Part shown: positions 23,157 to 35,359 of the stretch, piece after piece | Numbering within the stretch: the first letter of the stretch is position 1 | How the letters are laid out: each line of letters begins with the position of its first letter | From: Rhynchonema sp. JSB1_4 | Lineage: Eukaryota; Nematoda; Chromadorea; Monhysterida; Xyalidae | Reading direction: 5' to 3' | Assembly: GCA_030248065.1 (NCBI GenBank) | Contig: JASAMV010002937.1 | Coordinates: 1 to 64,000 of the forward strand | DNA: 64,000 nucleotides | Notes under the pieces: generated by a model | Seen by the model: the letters and a program-made list of their open reading frames with translations, nothing else | Database searches by the model: none | What the model was told of the DNA's origin: nothing | Program-made: the position numbers and the translations under genes

Positions 23157-25930
23157 TCAAGCACAAACAGTGCGCAGCATCACCCACCCCACGTCAATGT
23201 CGACTTCAGGTGTCCACGGATGCAGTATTTGACCGGTGTTCTCGTTTTCGCGTGTTGAAACGTCGAACCGAGAGTCAGGGCTCGGATCATAAATCGCTGA
23301 CAATGTTTCCAGCGACACATTTTGTGTGCTGAAATGGACAACGAATAAAACAGCAGTGAAAAAAAGCAGCAACCGCTGAACATTTTGGGTTCCGTATTGA
23401 CGCGATTCCCCACCATCAGATCACCACGGTTTTCCGATACGAAATCAAGTAGTGTGCTTGTGCACACCGGTGCGTTGAACCATCTGGTACAATCATACTG
23501 ACGATGACCTGGTACACCGCCCGTCTGTAACAATTGTTCGAAACGGATGAACAGCAAAACACTGCGCACGCAAAGCCGTTTTATGATACGTATACGTTCA
23601 TAATATGGCTTGAGCGATCGGCTTGAGATATGTTGTTGGGGTACGACAAATGCAGCGTCATGTTGTTTGGTTGCTTTTGGCACGCATCAAACACTACATG
23701 CCGCGTGTCTTCATATTTTTCAAACGTTCACGTTGGCATTCAATTTTCGGGCGTGCGGCAAATGTTTTTTCACCGCGTCCCGGAATTTTTGACGATGGTC
23801 GAAATTGTAGTACAAGAGTAAAGAAAGCAACAGTTATTGAACAGCAACAATTAATGAAAGCCACAGTTATCAATAAAGCACTTCCAATCCTATATCCGGT
23901 CAGATCACTGAAACTTATCCCGGAATAAGTTGGAAAAAATTTGACAAAAACAATTCCCCCCATGCGCCGAACGAACCCCTGGAGTCTGAATGCCAGATTC
24001 GCAATCGAGTACGGCTCCTCCACACGCACGTGTCTGTCTTCGCCCCATTCCAGTCTAGCCAGCTGATGTTTCACAGACGCGTCGTTAATGATCGCGTTGC
24101 TGTGCGTGGCGCAGATCAGTGACAGACTGCAATAGCATACTGTTTTGGGATTTTTGATAAAGGTATTTTTTGATGCGAACAAAAATGAGTTTGTTTTTAC
24201 GCGAGCACAAGCTGACGGTGACCTGGTGCGTCATCACTGTCTGCGAGAGAGCAGGTTGAAATCGGCAACCAAACACACACGACTGCACTACCAATTCAAT
24301 GTTTTTTTTGCCTTCGAGCCTTCAAATGCCTGTGTGCAGTGCGGTGGACAGCATCCGGTTCAGAGGCTGCTAAGGGGACTCGATTAGAACTGAATGGTGA
24401 ATATAGGCGGGGGATGCTGCTCCATACATTCTGACTGACCAACCACCATGCTGACTGTCAAACTGACCACCGTGTAGCACGTGACGCACTCACAGTCTCT
24501 GTTGTTTGTCGACATCAAAGAAGGCAGCGACGCCCACCAATGACTCATCATCCGTGCAGCCATAGTCGTTGATCGTCACTGAGGGCCAACTGATCGGGGT
24601 CCAGGCTGCGATTCGCACTTTTTTCGCTGATTGCGGAGTCTAGGGGAGGAATTTTCGAGACGGTGTAAAGGTCAGTTGGGCGTAAAGGTCGGTGTAAAGT
24701 TCGGTCGAAAGCTCGGTCGGCGTAGCTCGGTGTAAACGTGAAACATTGCCTGTTATTAACGTGGAATGTTTCAAGTTTACACCGAGGTCTATCATACTGG
24801 GCTGTCGACCGAGCTTTCCACCGACCTTTACACCGTTTCGAAAACATCACCCTAGGAATGTGAAGACCGGTCGAACTATGAGCATCAAACCTTGTGAAAA
24901 TCCTTGACGCGAAAGCGTCACGTGACCTAGGCAGATATACATCCGTTTCAAACACCAAGTCCGGCCCGACAAACACCCCTAACCACAGTTCTGGGTTCTG
25001 GTCACACTTTTGGTATTGCAATTTTTATGTCCCTGTTATCCATGTCCACCAGCGGCGCATCAGTCCGTTTTCAGACTCCGATCTCCTGCTACTTGATTGA
25101 CACCATAATATGTTACAGCGTCCTATATGTATATACATAATTCCATGGGAAACATCACCTTGATGAGTGGTGCACAGTTGAATTGCATCACCACATCTCG
25201 GCGCACCAAGTCAGCGTGCAGTTGGAATCCGACACCAATCGACTTAACGACGTTCATGCATGAAAAGAGACAACAATCGCGTGTAGTTGTTAGGTTGGAA
25301 TATCAGGGCGAGTGACTAACGAAATGAAAAAGTTGTGACCTATTTTTGAAAAAATATTGAATCTTAGAAAAATGTGTAGTATTCCACCTATAGTGAAGCC
25401 CCGGAGCATATTTTTGAGCGATACTTTGCCTCTCAATGCAGGGTAACCTCCTAACTACGTAATAAACAGGGAATAATTTTTCGTCTGACCAAAGAAGTAT
25501 ACCTCGATCGTGTCACTATTATGGCCCAACTATACTTCGTTCTCTCACGCAACACGAAACAAATTTTCCCATGCTGATTGGTTCTCACGCGAGCGCCAGC
25601 CAATCAGCGCGCGAGAATTTGTTTTGTGTTGCGTGAGAGAACGAAGTATAGTTTGGCCTTTAGGACGCCATAGAAATACAAGCTCATTGTCATATTCTTT
25701 GAGTTGGTTTCGAAAAATCTCTGGGCCTTATCTGTTCGAGACTATTGTTCTCAAGCACTTTCATGCCATTATTGAAACATCAGCCAGCTAACCTTTACAC
25801 TCAAACCTCCAGTTCTGATGGACACCCGACCATTCCCCTTCCAGCAGTCGGTAGAGACTGTCAATGTCAACACGCACATTTGGCACACGTAGCTTGCCCA
25901 GCGCGGTGGCTTTGATTTGGGGACACACTG
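23157..25930 (-). pseudogene. Mirror copy of the Y gene 5' exons, without the loop exons
   Basis: The exon equivalent to 16121-16255 lies at about 25796-25930, with two changes (LYRLLEGEW instead of LYRLPEGKW) and intact AG and GT. The equivalent of 17437-17548 is near 24494-24605. The equivalent of 18000-18124 is near 23960-24085. Read on the minus strand they lead into loop 2 in antisense, so this copy cannot splice to the single-copy 3' exons. It is a truncated gene copy unless loop 2 inverts. Confidence 0.45.
24644..24852 (-). mobile_element. Complete 209 bp MITE, Y right copy
   Basis: Mirror of 17190-17398. The two copies look identical, including the flanking triplet, so the insertion predates the inverted duplication or was copied by conversion. 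Confidence 0.8.
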
Positions 25931-26172
25931 GAAAATTAATGGTTTTATCAATAATTTCGGCTATCGGAGAATGCCAAATAAGTCCCCTTCTGAATAAGAA
26001 CATCCCAATGTGTCTTCTTCAGAAATTTCGTGCCTCATGAACACTTATTATAACGCAGTTTAGTACGCCCAAAAGCGCAAGAACTCAAGAACTTCAACAG
26101 TGTAATCTTCATGATAACGAGACCGTGTGGACTGTGTATAGTATGCAGCACTATTCCGAATAAGCCCTTAAT

Positions 26173-26782
26173 GGGTGATATTTTCGAAACGGTGTAAAGG
26201 TCAGTTGGGTGTAAAGGTCGGTGGAAAGCTCGGTGTGAGAAAGTTCAGTGTAAGCTCGGTGTAAGCTTGAAACATTGCACGCTGAGCAAGCAGCAGACGC
26301 GCGTTTCTAAACGAAAGGTCAACTTTGATGGTTTGCTGTGCAAGCGTAAAGCGTTTGTTTGCAATCTGGTTCATTTAAGCTGGTTCCACAGACGTTTTAA
26401 AGGAATATTTGTAAGTTACCTAACATTTCGCCGCAAGACTGTTGAGAAATTGAACATTCATTGACGGCGGTGCCAAAAATTTTGACGTCACTAACTGATC
26501 GCAGCACGAAATCAAAACGGCTCTATAAAGGTCACGAAATTTATAAATATCGTTTAGAAACGCTTGTGCAACCAGCTTAAATGAACCATATTGCAGACAA
26601 ACGATTTACGCTTGCACAGCAAACTGCCAAAGTTGACCTTTCGTTTAGAAACGCGCGTCTGCTGCTTGCTCAGCGTGCAATGTTTCAAGCTTACGCCGAG
26701 CTTACACTGAACTTTCTCACACCGAGCTTTCCACCGACCTTTACACCCAACTGACCTTTACACCGTTTCGAAAATATCACCC
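26173..26782 (+). mobile_element. 610 bp fold-back element with empty site in the other arm
   Basis: Starts GGGTGATATTTTCGAAACGG and ends in its reverse complement. Nested inside are longer inverted arms (GCTGAGCAAGCAGCAGACGC on one side, its complement on the other) around a core of about 110 bp. AAT occurs on both sides (26170-26172, 26783-26785). The corresponding point in the left Y arm (15876-15878) has a single AAT and no element, so the insertion came after the duplication. It has no coding capacity; presumably it moves with a transposase encoded elsewhere. Confidence 0.85.
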
Positions 26783-27364
26783 AATGTAGAATATTTTCGA
26801 GCAAGAAAACACAGGCTATATCCAATAGCATCCGGCGTCACCAAGTTTCATACAGGACATTCATTTCACGATTGAAGGTGATGAAAAATTTGTCCCAAAG
26901 ATATCACAAATGCTCACCTGGCAAGTACGTTCTGCCGGCAATTTGAAACGGACAGAATTTGAACTGAAGGGCGCCGTTTCTGAAAAGAAAACATTATATG
27001 TATGCCGTGTATGAAACATTTTGTGTTTTGACGACGTCAAAAAAAGTACCAACGGAAAAAGTAATAAAGACCCATCGCGTCTTGGTTCTTTTTTCCGCGT
27101 GACAAAAACGCCATCGCATGGCAATCAACACAAACATCATGTCACTGTGTTTGTGCGCTGTGTGTGGGTGTGTTGTTTGACAGTGCGTTGGTTGCATGGC
27201 TTGACTATTGAACATGTGCGTTTGCACAAAGGCACGTGGGATGAAATTATCTTGAGGTTTGAATGGCACAGTCGTTGGAGAGAAGAACGAACAACTTGTT
27301 AAGTTTTCTCTTGCATTCATTTTCACCAACCGCTTGCTTGAGGCTCACTTCACACCAGACATGA

Positions 27365-27900
27365 GCAAAGGTATCGGGTCACGGCGGCATTTCTGAAAAA
27401 TGCCATTTCTTGGAGTCAAAACGGACAAAAAAATTTCTCAAAATCAGCGGATATTACGTTTCTTGGGGTGCTGCATCGATTGGTGCAACTTTTAGAAGTG
27501 AAAAACGGCCAAAAGTTCCGGTTCTGGAGTCCAAATGGTAAGTTGAAGTTGCTGAAAAAATAAACGAAAGTTTCAAATTTCGCTGAAAATCACTACGTGG
27601 GATTATTGGATCTGGGGAATTCGATTTTTCACCTTACAGATCGGTACCGGAGCTGGAACCGCTTGCTTAGAGGTTTCGGTTCCGGGAACTGGAACTGACT
27701 CCTAGGCCGATGGGATTGGTCAACTGCAGGCAAACTTGCAGCGATTGTTGGTCTAGTCGACCGTAATCTTCGGACTGGGTTTGCCTTAGTTCCGATACCG
27801 GAACCATCCTGTGCACAGGTTCAGGTTCCCGGGAACTGGAACTGATTTCTAGGCCGATAGCATTGTTGAATTCCAATCAAACTTGCAACGATTGAAGTTA
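27365..27900 (-). repeat. GGTTCC-family dispersed repeat, Y right copy
   Basis: Mirror of 14640-15185 in the right Y arm. Confidence 0.75.
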
Positions 27901-30053
27901 TCCAGCTGAAAGTTGCCTGTCATCAATGTTTGGTGGCGCAACCAACCCTGGGTGGTGGTTTCGCCTTCGAAAATTTGGGCACCTTCTTATTTCTTAACAC
28001 CTTATTTCGGAAACCTGTTGTTTCCTGATAAATTGCAGCGCAACAGGCGACTTATAAACAGCTCTTAAGGGAAATTTGTCAGCAAACAACAGGTGTCCGA
28101 AATAAGGTGTTAAGTACTGCACACGTGGTGTGAGACACAACAGCCCAACAGGCGGCTTATAAGCTTTTAAGAGAAATCTATCAGGAAACAACAGGTTCCG
28201 AAATAAGGTGTTAAGAAGTAGAGGCAAACCAACATGAGCTCGATTTCGCTGCTGGCAGAACAGTGAAACATTCTGACGTGGCTGCTGATTTGGGAAATGT
28301 TGCACGTTGAAGGATACAAAGTGGAGGATGATGATTTTCTCTTTCTATTCGTTTTGAATACAAACCACTTTCGAAATCGGGCTCGTGTTGGCTAGCTTGC
28401 CTATACTGTACTCGTGTGAGACACAACAGCCCAGTGGGTTTTTTTTTAAAAATTCGTTCCGAAAGTTAAAAAAAATTTTTATTAATTCAAAATTCGAAAA
28501 TTTCTCTATTTTTTGCTCCAAAAGTGCTATTTTTTGCATAAGAATTGCTACTGTTGACATCAACTGACCCTACCATGGGTGTCATAATCGTTGTTTTGTG
28601 GCATCTAGGCGACATAGTGCACACTCTCACATGGCCTCTCATATGATTACACATGTACATGTGACTGGGTGGGCATGCATTTATCCATGCAACAGACCCG
28701 AAAGCAGTGATTCGGTGTGATATTGACTCTATATTTACACTGTTTGTCACATAATTGCATTTGTCGTGTACCAAGAGGCAATAGTTTCACTCAAATTTGC
28801 CGTCTTGAGTGTTACAAAGCCACACGAAGGCACCCACACCACGTGGGGGAAGTGTACGGGTGTGTACCTGCTACTGTTGGTACTCATTGACCATTGTTTA
28901 GTATTGTTTTCATGTCGTCAGTGCTTTATATACACTTATCACACGTTATGGAAGAAAAATGCCACTATTTTTTGCTTAACGCTCGACTTTTTACGTTTCG
29001 GGCAGTTTTTGACTGGAATAAAAAAAATTTCAAAGTAAAAAAAATTTAAAAAATGGGGTTTAAATAAAAATTTTTTTATTAGCCACTGCAACAGCCCAAT
29101 AGGCGTCTTATAAACAGCTTTTAAGAGAAATTATAAACAGCTTTTAAGGGCAACAAAAAGAAGCCCACTCTCTCAGATCGTCAGCCCAGCAAACGACAGT
29201 GCGTTGTTCGTGGTGTTTTACGACAGATTTGCGGACAATACTATTGCATGATATCCCGGAGGGAACCTTGTAACCATCAATTTATGGTTTTCATGATCAA
29301 AAATGGGCATTTTTCGCGCGCTCCATATTTATTTCATTTCATTTCACAACTTATTTCAATCACCACAGATGCTTAAAATTATACGAGTACAAAATCCTAG
29401 CAAAGAATGACCAGGTTTCTGAAACCTTTTAATTTTTTATTCAACAATGCGGGCGTTTCAATAGCTATTGTGCTTTACGGTTTTCGCCACAATGTTGGAG
29501 GTTGCTGTCACTTCAGTATCAAACTTTGAAACAGCCTATTCGTGTCACAGCAGCGTTTCAAAATTTTTCGGTTTTTTTTCACCAGGGCACATTTCAACGT
29601 GGCCGTGAAACATCAGGAAGCAACCAATCGGCTCGCCAGATTAGGGTCGAGCAACACGATGTCCAATCTTTGTTTATATATACTGCCCCACAAGATCAAG
29701 CGCGGTCGAAGGGTTGTTGACCACCAGCTTTAATCGGGCACATGGCAATCAAACAAACAAAACAAACAATCGCGAAATTGCTTTCGTGATGGCCAGTGGC
29801 AGCTGTTGTGGTGATCATAATAATTGTCTTTAGTATTTAGATTGGTCCCAGAATAAGCGAAGAACTCGATGAAACATGAGAAGGAAGAAAAAACAGAAAA
29901 CTGAGGAAATTGATTTCAGTTGCATATGCAGTACATGTACAAAAATTAAGGAGAGCGGAAAACAAATAGACCAGCAGCAGCATAGAGAAAAAACGGCATT
30001 GCGCGCATTTACTGCCGACTTTCCGAGTTTTCCACAACACTGTAAATACTATA

Positions 30054-31241
30054 ATGGCAAGTGACAATTCTTCAATTCGTATTCTCTATGCAATCTGGCT
30101 GCCTTACACATACAGCTGCGGCTTCGACACAAACCTGAAAGTGGATCACATCCACTGTCCGAATCCGGGATTCGTGTCCGAAGCGCTGGCGATCATTCTT
30201 CGCTTGTCGCATTTGAACTACACGTTGCAACTGGCCACCAACCTGTCACTGGCGGCGCTCGTCCGTCGGCTGGCTGACAACGAGTCAGACACGGTGGTGG
30301 TTCCCCTGACACCAACTACAAGCCGACTCGCGATGCAACTGCAAGCCACTGCAATCATACCGGCGTGGACATTGCGACGGGCGACAGTCGGCACCGCGCA
30401 CGCCGCGCCCGATTTGTTCGCGAAACTCACCGGCCTGTTCTTGAACGTCTACGACATTTACGTGTGGCTGCTTGCCGTGCTCTCCTACGCGTCAGTTCGA
30501 ACACTTGTCAGTGTGTCAAGGCGCCTACTTCCGCCAGCAATATGCCGTGCGCGCGTAAACGAAGTGATCAAGTTTCAAGTTTTGACGGTTGCATTTCTGT
30601 CCGTCTTCTTCACGGGACTCTACGGGTCAGGTCTGCTCACGCAGCTGCTGTTGCGTCGTCAAGTGCATCAGTTCGAAACGTTTGACGAATTTCTTCAGCT
30701 GGTGCAGAACGGCAAGTTGACCGTCGTGGCCGACGCGGCCGACGCATTATTTCAAGCGCAGACCAGGGACATGTACCGTCTGAAACGGGCATTTAAGAAC
30801 AACCCCATTGTTCCTCGAAACGGTCTATTTCCGCCCGGCGATACGTTCTACTCAGGCAAATATGCGCTGATGGCGTCCGCATTTTCCGTCCACGAAAACT
30901 ACGCACGCGACAGTCAACTGCGCACGGTCGTATTTCCGAGTCTGGGCACTGCCCCCGCTGGTTTGATGTTTTCACCGCGTGTGTCCAGCGAAACAATGCG
31001 AAACATACAAAAAAGCATCGCGGAGTGCAGCGGCGGTCTGACTGAGATCACGGAGCGCTACACATCGCAACGACCTGCGTTAAGCACGCAAACGATAGCC
31101 GACCAGCACCGCATGGGCACACTACACCTGGTCGGACCATATTTTGTGTATGTCATTGGCCTGTTTGTATCCGGTATGATCTTTGTCATTGAGGCTTCTT
31201 GGCACCTGATTGTGCAGGTATATCGTTGTGACATAAATTAA
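30054..31241 (+). CDS. Ionotropic glutamate receptor-like protein, X copy 3 (intact, 395 aa)
   Basis: A full-length copy with the same domain order as copy 2: S1, M1, M3-like helix, S2, M4, ending in QVYRCDIN. Over residues 1-285 it agrees with copy 1, while downstream of the stop codon it is the most diverged of the three. The protein is a membrane receptor-like subunit; in this family such proteins are ligand-gated cation channels or co-receptors at the cell surface. Missing features are the amino-terminal domain and a normal M2 pore loop, so it may be a divergent sensory IR-like subunit. A short upstream ORF (29876-30064) in another frame overlaps the start and is probably untranslated leader. 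No intron or poly(A) tract marks it as a recent retrocopy, but the lack of introns is notable beside the many-exon genes elsewhere in the window. Confidence 0.75.
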   Translation: MASDNSSIRILYAIWLPYTYSCGFDTNLKVDHIHCPNPGFVSEALAIILRLSHLNYTLQLATNLSLAALVRRLADNESDTVVVPLTPTTSRLAMQLQATAIIPAWTLRRATVGTAHAAPDLFAKLTGLFLNVYDIYVWLLAVLSYASVRTLVSVSRRLLPPAICRARVNEVIKFQVLTVAFLSVFFTGLYGSGLLTQLLLRRQVHQFETFDEFLQLVQNGKLTVVADAADALFQAQTRDMYRLKRAFKNNPIVPRNGLFPPGDTFYSGKYALMASAFSVHENYARDSQLRTVVFPSLGTAPAGLMFSPRVSSETMRNIQKSIAECSGGLTEITERYTSQRPALSTQTIADQHRMGTLHLVGPYFVYVIGLFVSGMIFVIEASWHLIVQVYRCDIN

Positions 31242-32102
31242 AACAATGTATAATAATAAATAATGGAAAATTGATGTCATCCTCGTCAACGTGTAAGTCG
31301 TCAACTTTCTCAAGGCCGTCAACTTAAAGCAGCCCTGAATGAGCGCACGAATTATACACGTGATTCGGGCTGAGCTGTCGACGAGAGTTGAGGATGTGAG
31401 ATGACGACATGAATATAAGCCTGATAATGCAACAAAGTTTTCGATTATTCGTACAGTATGAATTGTATTATTTATTACCAATCACCACCGTACTGTATTA
31501 GTTGCTGTAAAGTGGTGAATGAAAACGTGCAATGTGTGACGAGAATTACGGTGCTAAAAAAGCAATGGAGCGAACAAATGCGGTGTGAAAGAAGCAGTGA
31601 AACATTCGTTGTTCGGGAATACAGATGTCGCACTTTCATTCAGGGTTGGAAAAAAATTTTATCCGAGCACCATTTTGAAAAAAAACATAAAACAATATTT
31701 GTTTCACGACATGAAAGCTACGGAAAAAAAATTTAATTAGAATAAGTAGCACAAGAAAAAATGCGTGGGATGCACCCGGATGCATTTTGCGTCTGGGTGC
31801 ATCCGACGAGTTCGGCTGCTTTTTGCATCCGATTAGTCGTGCATCACGGAAAAAATAAGAAAAGAAATTTAATTAACAAGAGAAAAGATAAAAAGATACC
31901 AACAGAATATCGAATCGCGAGCCGCCATTTGGGCTGTAATTTATCAGGAAACAACAGGTTTCCGAAAAAAGGTGTTAAGAAGCACTGCACACGTGGTGTG
32001 AGAGACAACAGCCCATCAGTTCCAGTTCTCGGGAACCCTAACCACTGCGCAGAGTGGTTCCGGTACCGGAAACAACCCAAACCCGGTCCGAAGATTGCGG
32101 TC

Positions 32103-32218
32103 TGTGTAGCCTGTATGGCTACAGGGCATTGTGATGCAAACATACTTGAGTGGCTTAGCTTGAAAGCTTGTTTCCACCTGGACGTTGGTTGATTAAATCA
32201 TGTGGTGAATGTTAATGC
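32103..32218 (+). repeat. 116 bp direct repeat, left
   Basis: Identical to 33235-33350 in the bases I compared. Starts TGTGTAGCCTGTATGGCTAC and ends GTGGTGAATGTTAATGC. Confidence 0.9.
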
Positions 32219-33234
32219 GGTGCCTTGGGTTAGTAAAAATGCAAATGTGTCCAAAAGTCCTTTTCCTCAGGCAGCGACAGCTCGCCCTGTAACTTTCATG
32301 TTTTAACGTGCTTCTTTGGAACTTCTCTGTCGATCCAACCCGGATCAAAAGTTTCAACTTTGCCGTTTACGGTTCGTGTAGTTCTTACCCAACTGTCCTA
32401 CCCCAACTATTTTCTACTCCTTATTTGAACTTGGTCCGCACTTCTGTGTTTCCATCAACTTTACTGGTAAGCAGCGCCTTGTCTTTGGCTGCCTCGGCTC
32501 GGTCGGAACAATTTCGACATGGGCAAGCAACCAGAGGCTGCGCCACCTTCTACAGTCACACACATTTGCTGTACTCTTCTAAGCTATCCTTCGTTTCATT
32601 GTAACTTCATTACTTTAAGTCTCTGTGTAACTTCTTTGCTTTCCTGAGAAGTGTTTGACTGAGTTCTTAGGACAAAGACATCATTATTGTTGTTCAGGCA
32701 CACATTACCCTTGACGTAAATTAACCATTACTTTTACAGCTTCTAGCCAACAACTTCACCTAACCCAATCCCAATTCCGAAAACGAGCTTCATCTCACAG
32801 GTAAACAAAATAATCACTTTTACTTTTTCATAACGCCGAACGAAACCAGCGCGTTATCCTTGCGCACACCACACAACCCCCTTTTTTCTTCTCATATCAC
32901 CAGTTTTGGTGCATGTCTCGGACATGCGTGATTCATTTTGTCCAAGTTTCAATAATTATCATATTTTGTAATTGTTGTGTAAGACCAATAGTAATTTTGT
33001 AATTTCACATTTCAACCTCCACGCTCACCCCAACCACACTGGCGAGGATAACAACCAACATCATCTTTATGTGCCGCCATGAAACGTGTTCAGCTGCATC
33101 ATATCATCATATGTATCACTCATCAAAGCCGATGTCTGCTGATTGCAAACCAGCCACGTTGCCACCAGCCATATAACTGAACAAACTGCCATACAACTTA
33201 TCAATGTCGTCAGCAACAATGTAATGCGCGGCAG

Positions 33235-33350
33235 TGTGTAGCCTGTATGGCTACAGGGCATTGTGATGCAAACATACTTGAGTGGCTTAGCTTGAAAGCT
33301 TGTTTCCACCTGGACGTTGGTTGATTAAATCATGTGGTGAATGTTAATGC
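33235..33350 (+). repeat. 116 bp direct repeat, right
   Basis: Second copy, 1132 bp downstream of the first. The spacer (32219-33234) is T/C-rich, non-coding and unrecognised. Confidence 0.9.
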
Positions 33351-33355
33351 TGATG

Positions 33356-35130
33356 CTCTCTCGTCCCATTCGGAGTGATTCAAAACACTCCGCTGCGGAG
33401 TAACACAGAAAAAAAACTACGTGGAGTTTTTTAAACACGCTGCGGAGTGATTAAGCTCCAACACTCTGATTTTGGAGTGATTGTGAAACACTCCGCTTTG
33501 GAAAGCACTCGATAAAGAGAAAAACAAATTTTTTACGCCATTTTGCAGCATTTTTGAGAAATTTTATTGTTATAATTATTTCTTTTGCGTGTTTATCAGC
33601 ATTTTGTGTTCCAGCCATTTTATTTATGTTGCGCTACGCTTACTGTCGAAAGGACCGCTTCACCGCTGTGTCTGGTCTCAACAATCAATCTCACGACCCA
33701 TAAAAAACAATTCGGCAAACAAGGCATTACCACAAGTGTGGTCAGTTGAGCGCAAACGGCCAGCCAAGCAAACGTGAGTACACATTAAAGCAGTGTTGTT
33801 CCTTGCCCGGAGGGGGAACAGGCGATACCCTCTTTTAAAAGGAGTGATTAACAGTCGTACCCACCGGGGGGGGGAGACCGAAATTTGGAGAAAAGACATT
33901 TTTCGAGGTCGAAAATTTGGCCCATTTTTGCCCTCCTTGAAGAAACTCTCAATAAAAATGGTATTTTGGGGATTTTGACAACATTAACCTAGAAATCACT
34001 CATTTCATGCCTAAAAATGCTATTTTAGGCCTAAATTTGCCTATTTTAGGCAAAAATTAGCCTATTTTAGGCAAAAATTGGGGGAGCAGACGTACCCGGA
34101 GAGCGAACAGGGGGGGGGGGGCAGGCGTGCCATGGAAGGGGAACAGACGTACCCGAGGGCAGTGTAATTCCTGGTCCGGCGGGGAAATTAGTGTACCTCC
34201 CTACTTTTTCGGAGGGGAAATTAGTGTACCTCCATGGGGGGGAAGGGGCGGGTAGATCCAAAATAAGGAAAAGGCACTTTTTGAGGTTGAAAATTTGATC
34301 GATTTTTACCCCTTTTGGGAAAAAATCTTCATAAAAGGGGTATTTTGGCGAGTTTTTGAGAACATTGACCAGAAAATCACAAATTTTAGGCCTAAAAATG
34401 CCCATTTTAGGCCTAAAAATGGCCAGTTTAGGCAAAAATTGGGGAAATTAGTGTACCCGGAGGGGAAATTAGTGTACTAGTGTACCTTGGTCGGGGAAAT
34501 TAGTGTACCTTAGGGGGGTCCCCCCTCCCCCCAGGAACTACACTGCCCGAGGGGGACCCCCTCCTCCCAAGGAACTACATTGCGTTAAAGAACAGGCGGC
34601 GTCGACATTTGAGTTTGCATCTCAATTCTGCACCGCCGGGCTCGAAAAACAACAATGATGATGACTCAACGGACTCTGGGGGTGGACCCGAAAATGAAGA
34701 GCCAAATGAACAGTCTGAACCTTACACTTGCTTTTTGTTAAGTAATGAGTTTGCTTGCTTGTTTCTAGTGCAGCACTACACATCGTTTTCTCTTTCGTCA
34801 AACTCTTGTGCTTAGGAATATGAATATCACAGGATTATAACATGGATTATGGGATGGTTGTTGTTGTGTGGCTATCTCGAATAAAATTCTGCGTTGATTT
34901 TGCTATTTGTTGTTGCTTTCTGACCGGAATCATTTTCGAGAACAGAACAAAAGAAAACACTCCGCAGAAGTGTTTTATCACCTGCTGTTGAAAGCACTCC
35001 GCGCCAGCCAAACCACTCCCGATTCGGAGTGGTCCTTAGCACTCCTTGGAGTGATCAAAACACTCCGGCGGGTATTGCTCGTTTTTAACACTCCGCGGAG
35101 TGCTGAAATCACTCCAATGGAACGAGAGAG
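33356..35130 (+). mobile_element. Non-autonomous inverted-repeat element with ACTCCG subterminal motifs
   Basis: Left end CTCTCTCGTCCCATTCGGAG; the right end read backwards is CTCTCTCGTTCCATTGGAGT. Both subterminal regions (33370-33515 and 34950-35115) hold many copies of ACTCCG / CGGAGT in both orientations, a pattern of transposase-binding sites in several DNA-transposon superfamilies. No clear target duplication was found, and no transposase frame. Superfamily not assigned. Confidence 0.7.
33791..34582 (+). mobile_element. hAT-like non-autonomous element with 8 bp target duplication
   Basis: Ends CAGTGTTGTTCCTTG and, at the right, AAGGAACTACATTG. It is flanked by CATTAAAG (33783-33790) and CGTTAAAG (34583-34590), an 8 bp duplication with one mismatch. 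An 8 bp duplication and CAGTG ends are marks of the hAT superfamily. The interior is G-rich and repetitive, with GGGGAAATTAGTGTACC blocks and TTTTAGGC / GCCTAAAA blocks. Open frames in it follow the repeats and are not genes. Confidence 0.8.
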
Positions 35131-35359
35131 TGTGTGGGTTGATGGTTGAGCTTGTGTTGGATGTGCTTTTACTTTTATTCTTCATTCGTTTCAATATGCC
35201 TGGATAAACTTACGTGCCTGAGCGCAGTGGTTTCCTAACCGTTTGGACGACATATCCATACGAAGATGGGGGACGACATATCCTTCATATCAACACCTGC
35301 GTGGCGGGGCGCTATGCATCTAGGCTAATGAACGAATCACCACGGGCGAGCCATACACG

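Larger units (their letters stand above)
22150..29908 (-). repeat. Repeat unit Y, right copy (inner right arm of palindrome 2)
   Basis: Reverse complement of 12610-19925. It carries one extra element, a 610 bp fold-back insertion at 26173-26782, and lacks about 55 bp that the left arm has near 17.83-17.88 kb. It joins directly to X copy 3. Confidence 0.9.
32103..35355 (+). mobile_element. Composite 3.25 kb insertion in X copy 3 with CGGTC duplication
   Basis: X homology breaks at CGGTC (32098-32102) and resumes with CGGTC (35356-35360), a 5 bp target duplication; copies 1 and 2 have a single CGGTC here. The inserted DNA starts with TGTGTAGCC and ends with GCCATACA, i.e. TG...CA. It contains a 116 bp direct repeat (32103-32218 and 33235-33350), a nested inverted-repeat element (33356-35130) and, inside that, a hAT-like element. 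The 5 bp duplication, TG/CA ends and direct repeat suggest a short non-coding LTR-type element, but the right end after 35130 does not clearly match the left repeat. No polymerase or gag frame is visible. Confidence 0.65.

Noticed and set aside
32103..33350. A complete short LTR element bounded by the two 116 bp repeats
   Set aside because: CGGTC lies to the left, but TGATG, not CGGTC, follows the right repeat. The matching CGGTC is at 35356, so the insertion extends further.
34067..34435. 122-codon ORF on the minus strand
   Set aside because: It follows tandem repeats inside the hAT-like element (RPKMGIFRPK-type repetition) and has no family features.
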